Part shown: positions 1 to 4,968 of the stretch, piece after piece
Layout of the letters: each line of letters opens with the position of its first letter
How positions within the stretch are numbered: the first letter of the stretch is position 1
Assembly (NCBI GenBank): GCA_012735355.1
Contig: JAAYHP010000124.1
Span: forward strand, 1-5,631
Length of the DNA: 5,631 nt
From: Lysinibacillus sp.
Lineage (GTDB): Bacteria; Bacillota; Bacilli; Bacillales_A; Planococcaceae
Direction: 5' to 3'
Program-made: the position numbers and the translations under genes
Notes under the pieces: generated by a model
The model's database searches: none
Seen by the model: only the letters and a program-made list of their open reading frames with translations
What the model was told of the DNA's origin: nothing

Positions 1-75
1 ACTTAACATAAAAAACAATAGAACAATCGCAACTGGGAACATAATCCCTTTATCGTTATTTATCATATTGTACAA
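1..75 (-). CDS. comGG: ComGG minor pseudopilin, N-terminal part (cut by window edge)
   Basis: This is the last gene of the comG operon. Only about 25 codons are present because the window ends inside it. The visible N-terminus reads, from the internal ATG at 66, MINNDKGIMFPVAIVLLF. That is a short charged leader, a glycine, then a hydrophobic segment with the Phe-Pro typical of ComGG, which lacks the usual FTLIE signature. ComGG is a minor pseudopilin of the transformation pilus, anchored in the membrane. Two starts are possible. TTG at 75-73 lies 10 bases after the AGGAG at 90-86. ATG at 66-64 lies 19 bases after it, which is too far for that ribosome site. I chose the TTG, giving a leader beginning MYN. 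The gene overlaps the 3' end of comGF by 20 bases (11 if the ATG is used), which suggests translational coupling. Identity rests on operon position plus the N-terminal pattern. Confidence 0.82.
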   Translation of the reverse strand, partial: MYNMINNDKGIMFPVAIVLLFFMLS

Positions 76-496
76 ATAAAGTTCTCTCCTTTACAATACC
101 ATTTATAAACTCTACTTCAATGGTTAAGTAATCGTTTACTGCGGAAAAATGAGCATATCGGACGCCAATCAAAAGAGGAATATATCCTTTATTGTCCATT
201 TGAAACCAGATTACATCCGAACTCTTGTTGATTTTAATCTCGGTAGATGTACTATATTTAATAACGATCGATTGCTTATCCACTTCAATTTCATCCACTT
301 GTATTAAAAACTGTTGTAAATCTCGAAGGAAAGTCTCCCATTGAACAAGTTCATTTGTTAATATGGAGTTATTTTCTTGTCGGATGAATAGAATGAAAAG
401 AATCACTAATTGGGCAAACAAGGAATAGACGATTAATTGAAATAACGCTTCTATTAAAGTAAACCCTTTATTGCTTAATTTTCTCCTCTGATACAT
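56..496 (-). CDS. comGF: ComGF minor pseudopilin
   Basis: This is a 146-residue minor pseudopilin of the competence pilus, membrane-anchored with an external C-terminal domain. A basic leader (MYQRRKLSNKG) ends at Gly11. It is followed by FTLIEALFQ, which is the type IV prepilin peptidase (ComC) site. Cleavage is predicted between Gly11 and Phe12, and the conserved Glu at mature position +5 is Glu16. A hydrophobic helix spans about residues 12-38, and a beta-rich domain follows. No cysteine is present. The ATG at 496 is preceded by AGGAG about 10 bases upstream. The gene overlaps comGE by 22 bases and is overlapped by comGG at its 3' end, so it is an internal operon gene with no promoter of its own visible. 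Family assignment follows from the motif, length and place in the order. Confidence 0.9.
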   Translation of the reverse strand: MYQRRKLSNKGFTLIEALFQLIVYSLFAQLVILFILFIRQENNSILTNELVQWETFLRDLQQFLIQVDEIEVDKQSIVIKYSTSTEIKINKSSDVIWFQMDNKGYIPLLIGVRYAHFSAVNDYLTIEVEFINGIVKERTLFVQYDK

Positions 497-780
497 TTCC
501 TTCTCTCTCCTAGTAAGTTGTTATAATCCACACAAATGCTATCCCCATTAAAACTCCAATAATATTCGACTTCATCTATTTGTTTTATACCGGTAGTTAC
601 TCCTTTTGTAGTGGCGATCAACACGGCTTCATAAGCAACTTCCGATGCATGTAAATCCGTTTGTTTATTATAGAGAACACTTTTTAAGTGAAATAGGAGA
701 GGTAGGAAGCTTGTAACAACGAATAAAATAGCTAACGTTAACACTGATTCAATAAGGGAACTTCCATTTTCATTCAACAT
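475..780 (-). CDS. comGE: ComGE minor pseudopilin
   Basis: This is a 101-residue minor pseudopilin. The leader MLNENG is followed by SSLIESVLTLAILF. The prepilin peptidase site is therefore between Gly6 and Ser7, and Glu11 is the mature +5 glutamate. The first mature residue is Ser rather than the usual Phe, a divergence I associate with ComGE proteins. A hydrophobic anchor covers about residues 8-30. Two cysteines near the C-terminus, Cys83 and Cys96, could form a disulfide; this is inference. The ATG at 780 has the strong site AAGGGGAGAG just upstream. The gene overlaps comGD by 11 bases and comGF by 22. It is slightly shorter than the B. subtilis protein (about 115 residues as I recall). 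The gene is recognised mainly from the pilin motif and operon position, since the rest of the sequence is weakly conserved. Confidence 0.87.
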   Translation of the reverse strand: MLNENGSSLIESVLTLAILFVVTSFLPLLFHLKSVLYNKQTDLHASEVAYEAVLIATTKGVTTGIKQIDEVEYYWSFNGDSICVDYNNLLGERRKCIRGEN

Positions 781-1204
781 ACCGAACTCTCCCCTTTTTT
801 ATATACACCACTAACGTTTTCTGTCCAAAGGGAGTGTTGAAAATGATTTTTCCAAACTTGTCTATTTCCCCATTATGATTCAACCGAAAGGCAGTCATAT
901 GACTAGCATCATAGTCTAACTCAACGATGCTCGGAAATTCTCTAAATTCGATAATATCTTCGAAATGGTAATATATTTGATAATTATTTTTTGATGAAAA
1001 GGAAACAATCACGTTCGTCCTATTTTCCATGGCAAAAGTTTGAGCCATTTGAATATCTAATAATAATTGATGAAAAAAATGATCCACAATCGTTTTTTCT
1101 GACAATTTAATTGTAATTTTCGCACTGATAAAACTAATTGAAAGTACGATAAATAACACAATTAACATTTCAATGAATGTGAATCCTCTTTCATTCCTCT
1201 TCAA
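770..1204 (-). CDS. comGD: ComGD minor pseudopilin (TTG start)
   Basis: This is a 144-residue minor pseudopilin with a GspH-like layout. Leader MKRNERG is cut after Gly7, and the mature N-terminus FTFIEMLIVLF has Glu12 at +5. A membrane helix runs about residues 8-30, followed by an amphipathic helix and a beta-rich external domain. The start codon must be TTG at 1204-1202. An in-frame TGA lies three codons upstream, and no other start codon precedes the pilin motif. This TTG overlaps the comGC stop in the four bases TTGA (1204-1201). The AGAGGG just upstream abuts the start and is too close for normal initiation. The likely mechanism is termination-reinitiation coupling with comGC; this is inference. 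The 3' end overlaps comGE by 11 bases. Confidence 0.9.
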   Translation of the reverse strand: MKRNERGFTFIEMLIVLFIVLSISFISAKITIKLSEKTIVDHFFHQLLLDIQMAQTFAMENRTNVIVSFSSKNNYQIYYHFEDIIEFREFPSIVELDYDASHMTAFRLNHNGEIDKFGKIIFNTPFGQKTLVVYIKKGRVRYVE

Positions 1205-1518
1205 CCCTCTTCACCACGGATACTACCTAAAGTTACTGTTCCATCAGCGTCAATATGAATTTCATTACCATTTGGACATGTATTCATCCCATCTTTTAAA
1301 TAACCTTCTCTTTCTAAATCATTCAGTGTAGGTATTTCATTTTTAGCGATTCGGTAAGATTCCACCTGCCCCTGCACCATATGTACATATGCATCACACC
1401 CTTTATCGTCAATCGTGTTCATATGCTTCGTCACATTTGGTACAGTAATTAAAATAAGGATAGAAATGATAAACAACACGATAAGCATTTCTATCAAAGT
1501 GAACCCCTCTTGTTTCAT
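1201..1518 (-). CDS. comGC: ComGC major competence pseudopilin
   Basis: This is a 105-residue protein and the main structural subunit of the transformation pilus. The leader MKQEG is cut by the prepilin peptidase after Gly5. The mature N-terminus FTLIEMLIVLFIISILI is the most conserved stretch of the family, with Glu10 at +5 and the hydrophobic assembly helix at about 6-28 ending in VPNVTKH. Cys41 (in KGC) and Cys81 (in TCPNG) match the two cysteines that form an intramolecular disulfide in B. subtilis ComGC. The ATG at 1518 was chosen because it gives the standard short leader. An in-frame extension back to 1647 would run through the comGB end and bury the pilin signal. The ribosome site AAAAAGGAG (1540-1532) overlaps the comGB stop and sits 13 bases from the ATG, a longer gap than usual. 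The stop overlaps the comGD start. Confidence 0.95.
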   Translation of the reverse strand: MKQEGFTLIEMLIVLFIISILILITVPNVTKHMNTIDDKGCDAYVHMVQGQVESYRIAKNEIPTLNDLEREGYLKDGMNTCPNGNEIHIDADGTVTLGSIRGEEG

Positions 1519-1538
1519 GAAATAACGAACACTCCTTT

Positions 1539-2600
1539 TTACATAATATTTATTAAATCGTACATCGGTAGTAGCATGCTGATATAAGCAGCTAAAATAC
1601 ATAGAGCTATAATGATAAAGAAAAATGGTTGAACACTTGCAAGACATATTTTCAAGATGGATTCAATTCGTTCATCTAACAAATCACTGTAAATAAGTAT
1701 TTCTCGACCTAAGTATCCGCTTTTTTCTCCGTGTTTCACAAAATCAGGAAAATTCGGTAAAAACAATTGAATAATATGAACAGCATCTGATAACGCATCG
1801 CCATATATTACCCTATTTTTTAACATTGTCGTTATATAGGACACATGTCGACTATGATTTTGCTTTTCCAAAATCGTCAATGCTTGTTGAAGGGAAAACC
1901 CTGCCACTAATAAGTTGCCGAGTAATCGGGAAAATTGCCTTGTCACATTCAGTTTGTATATATAGTTGATGATTGGAAGTAATGTTAGCATCTTTATTTG
2001 TATCTCTATCTCTTGTTTATTCAACCAATAAAGAAATGAGGTGAAAATGGTGATGACTATGAAGAAGAAAAATAACAATGCATCAGGTAAATGAAGCAAT
2101 ATAGTTGAAAGGTCTAAACTTTCAAAACTTTCATTGGAAGAGACGACTTGTTGAAAGTTTGGCAAAAAGTATGTTCGAAATAGCACAAAAATCACAGTTA
2201 AAATAATTGCTAAAAAAGAGGGATATACTAATAGCTTCACGAACCTTTTCTTCATGTCTTCTGTTAACTTCATCTGTTTTGCCACATATTTTAACGTTTC
2301 CGACAAATCCCCCTTTTCCTCTGCAATTTGAACCATGATTAATAAATGCTTTGGAATTGAAAAGGATTCCAGTATATCCACTACACTAGAACCGCTTGAA
2401 AATTGTTGTTGAATCCGTTTTTTCCACCCTTCAACATCCTTGACGTGATATGGCATTAACATCATTAGCGCATCAGAAAAGATATATCCTTCCTTTAATA
2501 AAATACTGATTCTATCTAACATGGAAGAAACATGTTGAACCTTCTCCTTTTTTCTCTTTTCAAAGAATAACACGCCTTCTTTAATAGCTTGTTGAAGCAT
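1539..2600 (-). CDS. comGB: ComGB pilus assembly platform membrane protein
   Basis: This is a 353-residue polytopic inner-membrane protein of the GspF/PilC (T2SF) family. It links the ComGA ATPase to pseudopilin polymerisation. The family's two F domains are visible as a repeat, with AEEKGDLSE at about 93-101 in the first and GEKSGYLGRE at about 291-300 in the second. Membrane segments are evident at about 124-146, 172-192 and 316-346, each following a cytoplasmic domain. The ATG at 2600 is preferred because GGGGAG lies four bases upstream. An in-frame TTG at 2618 would add six residues but has no good ribosome site. The gene overlaps comGA by 20 bases, consistent with translational coupling. 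The length is somewhat above the roughly 323 residues I recall for B. subtilis but within the family range. Confidence 0.93.
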   Translation of the reverse strand: MLQQAIKEGVLFFEKRKKEKVQHVSSMLDRISILLKEGYIFSDALMMLMPYHVKDVEGWKKRIQQQFSSGSSVVDILESFSIPKHLLIMVQIAEEKGDLSETLKYVAKQMKLTEDMKKRFVKLLVYPSFLAIILTVIFVLFRTYFLPNFQQVVSSNESFESLDLSTILLHLPDALLFFFFIVITIFTSFLYWLNKQEIEIQIKMLTLLPIINYIYKLNVTRQFSRLLGNLLVAGFSLQQALTILEKQNHSRHVSYITTMLKNRVIYGDALSDAVHIIQLFLPNFPDFVKHGEKSGYLGREILIYSDLLDERIESILKICLASVQPFFFIIIALCILAAYISMLLPMYDLINIM

Positions 2601-3594
2601 GTTGCTCCCCCGCTTCAAAACTCATTATTTGATATTGTAAAGTTTCTTCAAATGGCAGCCTATACTCATGGCCTTCCATCGTTCTTTTAATCGCTTCTTC
2701 TAAATAAATTCCTGTTAATATTTCAAAAATCGCTTTTCTTTCATCAGAGTTTTTTAGTTGAATTAAAGTTTGAGCAACTATCCCTGTTACAGCTTGTCTA
2801 ATCTCTTCAATAGAAACGTTTAAATCCATTAACCGGTAAATACAATTCACCGTATCTTTCGCATGGATTGTTGACATGACTAAATGCCCCGACAATGAAG
2901 CTTCAATGGCAATCTTCGCGGTTTCTTCATCCCGTATCTCACCGATCATAATAACGTCTGGCGAGTGGCGTAAAATCGCTTTTAAACCGGAAGCATATGT
3001 AATTCCGGCTCGTTCATTTACTTGAATTTGGAGCATGCGACTTTGACTGCTTTCCACCGGATCTTCTAATGAAATGACATGTCGAGCTAACGTATCACTA
3101 CAGTAATTCACTAAAGAATAAAGGGTTGTCGTTTTTCCAGATCCTGTCGCACCGCTTATTAACAATAATCCTTGGCTTTTTGTTACTATGTGAAGCAATT
3201 TGCTCGCATCTGTTGGATCGTAGCAAAGAGAAGCAATTGGATAGGAGGCATTTTGTAATAAAATACGAATGACGAGGCTTTCTTTTTTATATATGGAAGG
3301 TAGTGTGGAAACTCGGAATGAATACAACCGATTTAAAAAATGTTCTTGAAATGCACCACTTTGAGGTTTTCTTTTTTCACTAATATCTAAAGAGGATTTA
3401 AATTTAAAAAAGGAAACAATTCGTTCTCCAATTTCATAGGGGAGATGTCCAGCAGGAAAAAGCTTACCGTATTTTCGAAATTCGATGGAGAAGTGTTCGG
3501 GCGTAGGTTTTATATAAAGGTCACTTGCACCAAAATGAATCGCTTTTAATAACAGTTGATTGCTTTTCGTTTCGATAACAGATTCAATGCTCAA
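2581..3594 (-). CDS. comGA: ComGA competence pilus assembly ATPase (TTG start, no Cys motif)
   Basis: This is a 337-residue cytoplasmic GspE/PilB-family ATPase that powers assembly of the transformation pilus, and it is the first gene of the comG operon. An N-terminal domain with ASDLYIKP at about 23-30 is followed by Walker A GATGSGKTTT at 148-157. The Asp box VISLEDPVE is at 173-181, Walker B VIMIGEIRDEET at 214-225, and the His box SGHLVMSTIHAKD at 235-247. All are intact, so the enzyme should be active. The C-terminal region lacks the tetracysteine metal-binding insert common in GspE proteins and recalled in B. subtilis ComGA. After AQTLIQL, about residue 280, the chain goes straight into DERKAIFEIL. 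The TTG at 3594 is the only possible start near the N-terminus, because a TGA precedes it directly in frame. AAAGAGG lies 8 bases upstream. Confidence 0.96.
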   Translation of the reverse strand: MSIESVIETKSNQLLLKAIHFGASDLYIKPTPEHFSIEFRKYGKLFPAGHLPYEIGERIVSFFKFKSSLDISEKRKPQSGAFQEHFLNRLYSFRVSTLPSIYKKESLVIRILLQNASYPIASLCYDPTDASKLLHIVTKSQGLLLISGATGSGKTTTLYSLVNYCSDTLARHVISLEDPVESSQSRMLQIQVNERAGITYASGLKAILRHSPDVIMIGEIRDEETAKIAIEASLSGHLVMSTIHAKDTVNCIYRLMDLNVSIEEIRQAVTGIVAQTLIQLKNSDERKAIFEILTGIYLEEAIKRTMEGHEYRLPFEETLQYQIMSFEAGEQHASTSY

Positions 3595-3600
3595 TCACAA

Positions 3601-3610
3601 CACCTCTTTC
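3601..3610 (-). promoter_or_regulatory. comGA ribosome binding site that fixes a TTG start
   Basis: On the minus strand this reads GAAAGAGGTG, with the GG eight bases before the TTG at 3594. The codon just before that TTG is TGA in the same frame, so no upstream start is possible. The site is part of a small dyad: TCACAA at 3622-3617 and TTGTGA at 3600-3595 flank it, which would place the ribosome site in the loop of a weak RNA hairpin. Confidence 0.75.
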
Positions 3611-3639
3611 GAAAGTTTGTGACCGCTCTTACTATGTAT

Positions 3640-3668
3640 AGTATAAGATGAGGTCTCTTTTTCGAAAA
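3640..3668 (-). promoter_or_regulatory. Candidate comG operon promoter
   Basis: The minus strand carries TATACT at 3645-3640, five of six matches to a sigma-A -10. The hexamer 17 bases upstream, TTTTCG at 3668-3663, is a poor -35. The pairing of an acceptable -10 with a weak -35 fits an activator-dependent promoter, as is known for comG under ComK in B. subtilis. The leader to the comGA start would be about 40 bases. The -10 overlaps a short dyad, TACTATGTATAGTA (3630-3643). No experimental start site can be inferred, and the A/T-rich setting makes chance matches likely. Confidence 0.45.
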
Positions 3669-3724
3669 CCCTTTTCCTGAAACTTTTTATTTGAGACTAT
3701 TTTCACTTTGAAAAATTAAATTTG
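3664..3724 (-). promoter_or_regulatory. Possible ComK-type A/T boxes upstream of comGA
   Basis: ComK recognises pairs of AAAA-N5-TTTT boxes. Reading the minus strand, CAAATTTAATTTT at 3724-3712 matches seven of eight positions. GAAAAGGGTTTTC at 3676-3664 matches six of eight, and AATAAAAAGTTTC at 3691-3679 also matches six of eight. The spacing between the best box and either other one is 20 or 35 bases. These are near, but not equal to, the 18 and 31 base spacings I recall for B. subtilis. The sites lie immediately upstream of the candidate promoter, where ComK would be expected to act. The region is very A/T-rich, so this is a tentative call. Confidence 0.35.
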
Positions 3725-3732
3725 AAAAAAAT

Positions 3733-3763
3733 TTGACAACTTTTACTACAAAATTTGAATAAT
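3733..3763 (+). promoter_or_regulatory. Tentative promoter for the divergent regulator gene
   Basis: A perfect TTGACA lies at 3733-3738. The best -10 downstream is AATAAT at 3758-3763, five of six matches, but the spacer is 19 bases. TGAATA at 3756-3761 gives a 17-base spacer with a poorer match. The leader to the regulator ATG would be about 90 bases. The -35 lies less than ten bases from the best ComK-like box, so binding for one direction could affect the other. A second TACAAT at 3820-3825 has no convincing -35. Confidence 0.4.
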
Positions 3764-3862
3764 TTTCTAATTAACAGTTTGTACATACATTTCCACTATC
3801 TTTTACTTAAAAATAAAGATACAATAAATATCAGAATAATAAAGCTAAAGGTGGGGTTCGAT

Positions 3863-4564
3863 ATGTTGCATCCATTAAAAATAACGAGTACTTTAGCTGA
3901 TGAAACTCGTTTTCAAATATACGAATATATGTTGCAACAAAAAAAATCTTTTACTGTGCAAGAGATCGCACAAAAATTTAATATTCATCCGAATGTAGCG
4001 AGATTACATTTAACAAAACTAACGGAAATCAATGTCATTACTGCTGATTTCTTAAAATCTGGGAAAGGTGGTAGACCTGGTCGTATATATAAGGCGACTG
4101 AACAGGGCGTTGAACTTAGCTTCCCTAAACGTGAAGATACGAATCTGATTAAATGGTCTATTGAACTTATAAAAGAATTGGGACCAAGAGCGTTAGAAAC
4201 AACCAAAAAAATCAGTTATGAAGACGGCTTTAACGAAATGAAACAAAGACTTTCCAAACTAAGCCCTCAAATTAATTTCGATGAAAAACTTGACCTTCTA
4301 TCAGAAGCTGCTCTACTTGTTGGATACATACCAAAAATCATTGATACTGAAAAAGGAAAAAAATTAACGTTAACGATTTATAACTGCCCTTATAAAAATC
4401 AACTAAATGAACATAGTGAAATTATCTGTGAATTGCACAAATCCTACATTAAAGGTCATGTTGATGCTTTATTTGAAGATAATGACTTTATACAATTCGA
4501 AAGCATGGTCAATGATTGTGATTTTTGTAAGTATGAAATCAAAGTGCCATTGGTAGCTTTGTAA
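3863..4564 (+). CDS. ArsR/SufR-like winged-helix regulator with four-cysteine sensor domain
   Basis: This is a 233-residue predicted DNA-binding transcription factor. The N-terminal winged helix spans about residues 8-82. It includes the dimer-type opening LADETRFQIYEYM, the recognition helix HPNVARLHLTKL (42-53), and a glycine-rich wing GKGGRPGRIYKAT (67-79). A helical linker leads to a C-terminal domain with NCPY (Cys175), ICELH (Cys189, His192) and DCDFCKYEI (Cys219, Cys222). This cysteine layout recalls COG2345/SufR-type regulators, where cysteines hold an Fe-S cluster or metal; ligand binding here is inference. The ATG at 3863 is preceded by AAAGGTGGGG six bases upstream. A longer frame opening at 3755 has no ribosome site and reads through promoter-like DNA. 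The gene is divergent from comGA, and no clear terminator separates it from the DUF2626 gene. Its targets are unknown; itself, comG and the DUF2626 gene are candidates. I give no gene symbol. Confidence 0.85.
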   Translation: MLHPLKITSTLADETRFQIYEYMLQQKKSFTVQEIAQKFNIHPNVARLHLTKLTEINVITADFLKSGKGGRPGRIYKATEQGVELSFPKREDTNLIKWSIELIKELGPRALETTKKISYEDGFNEMKQRLSKLSPQINFDEKLDLLSEAALLVGYIPKIIDTEKGKKLTLTIYNCPYKNQLNEHSEIICELHKSYIKGHVDALFEDNDFIQFESMVNDCDFCKYEIKVPLVAL

Positions 4565-4604
4565 AAAATTACACTTGATTGTCACAAATCTCTCGAAGTA
4601 TCAG

Positions 4605-4634
4605 TTTACAATAATGTCAATTATCCTTTATAAT
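4605..4634 (+). promoter_or_regulatory. Sigma-A-type promoter of the DUF2626 gene
   Basis: TTTACA at 4605-4610 (five of six) and a perfect TATAAT at 4629-4634 are separated by 18 bases. The expected transcription start is near 4641, giving a leader of about 37 bases before the ATG. This is the best-formed promoter in the window and shows that the small gene can be expressed independently of the regulator upstream. Confidence 0.75.
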
Positions 4635-4652
4635 AAAAATTGAGATTATTGT
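4608..4652. promoter_or_regulatory. Operator-like inverted repeat around the DUF2626 promoter -10
   Basis: The left arm ACAATAATGTCAATT (4608-4622) and the right arm AATTGAGATTATTGT (4638-4652) are reverse complements at 14 of 15 positions; the one mismatch is the G-G pair at 4616/4644. The 15-base gap contains the -10 TATAAT, and the centre of symmetry (4630) lies inside it. The left arm fills most of the -35/-10 spacer and the right arm covers the expected start site. That is a typical layout for repressor sites. There is no T-run after the right arm, so an intrinsic terminator is unlikely. The binding protein is unknown; the adjacent regulator is one candidate. The arms do not match the Fur, PerR, Rex or Fnr consensus as I know them. 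Confidence 0.6.
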
Positions 4653-4677
4653 GTCGTAGAAAAAGGAGGGATTCGAC

Positions 4678-4917
4678 ATGGCTAATATGTATAAGGTTCT
4701 GGCATTCTGGACAGGTATTTTTGCCATTATGTTCTACCTTGGTGATATGATTGAGGTTTCGCTCTTATTCGTAGGTAATTCTGTATTATTCTTATTATTA
4801 GGCTTTTTAAACCTTTCAGAACGTATGTACATGTACATTTTCGGAGCTTATTTAACTATATTCTTCGCAGGCTTCACGTATTATACAACTTTCATCCACG
4901 TACCTGGTGGACATTAA
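4678..4917 (+). CDS. yqgY: DUF2626 small membrane protein (YqgY-like)
   Basis: This is a 79-residue very hydrophobic protein with three likely membrane spans at about 5-22, 26-46 and 50-73. The short loops carry GDMIE (22-26) and NLSERM (45-50), and the tail ends HVPGGH. Sequence, size and position beside a YqgX-type hydrolase match the Bacillaceae DUF2626 family (YqgY in B. subtilis), which has no established function. AAAGGAGGG at 4662-4670 lies seven bases before the ATG, an almost ideal ribosome site suggesting strong translation. It has its own promoter, overlaid by an inverted repeat, and ends in a strong terminator, so it is probably a one-gene transcript under specific control. The symbol is assigned from family and neighbourhood. 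Confidence 0.88.
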   Translation: MANMYKVLAFWTGIFAIMFYLGDMIEVSLLFVGNSVLFLLLGFLNLSERMYMYIFGAYLTIFFAGFTYYTTFIHVPGGH

Positions 4918-4934
4918 TTCATAATAAATAAACT

Positions 4935-4964
4935 AAAAGCATCGGACAAGTCCGATGCTTTTTT
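4935..4964. terminator. Bidirectional intrinsic terminator between convergent genes
   Basis: A 12-base-pair perfect stem, AAAAGCATCGGA (4935-4946) and TCCGATGCTTTT (4951-4962), closes a CAAG loop. It continues into T residues on the plus strand to 4964. The A-run on the left side becomes a T-run on the minus strand, so it can end transcripts from both the DUF2626 gene (stop at 4917) and the convergent hydrolase gene (stop at 4969). Confidence 0.93.
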
Positions 4965-4968
4965 ATTA

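Noticed and set aside
1519..1647. 43-codon upstream extension of comGC
   Set aside because: It overlaps the comGB end, would place a cysteine-rich segment before the pilin signal, and gives a leader far longer than prepilins have.
2601..2618. TTG start at 2618 for comGB
   Set aside because: Adds six residues with no good ribosome site, while GGGGAG lies right before the ATG at 2600.
3606..3668. Two TTCGAA-centred palindromes (3606-3615 and 3659-3668) about 53 bp apart as a possible paired operator
   Set aside because: Each is only a ten-base palindrome, a similar one occurs inside comGA near 3473-3480, and such A/T-rich palindromes are expected by chance here.
3653..3697. GTCTC and GAGAC as an inverted repeat
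   Set aside because: Five-base arms separated by 35 bases, with no extension; not distinguishable from chance.
3755..3862. 36-codon upstream extension of the regulator
   Set aside because: No ribosome site at 3755; the stretch is A/T-rich promoter-type DNA, and the ATG at 3863 has a strong, well-spaced site and gives the usual family N-terminus.
3985..4206. 73-codon minus-strand open frame inside the regulator gene
   Set aside because: It lies wholly antisense to a well-supported coding gene, has no ribosome site and no recognisable protein features.
4579..4587. TTGTCACAA as a Rex or Fnr-like site downstream of the regulator
   Set aside because: Only four-base arms around a central base, and it matches neither consensus in spacing.
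4615..4620. Minus-strand TTGACA within the left arm of the dyad as an antisense promoter
   Set aside because: No acceptable -10 at 16-19 bases downstream on the minus strand.
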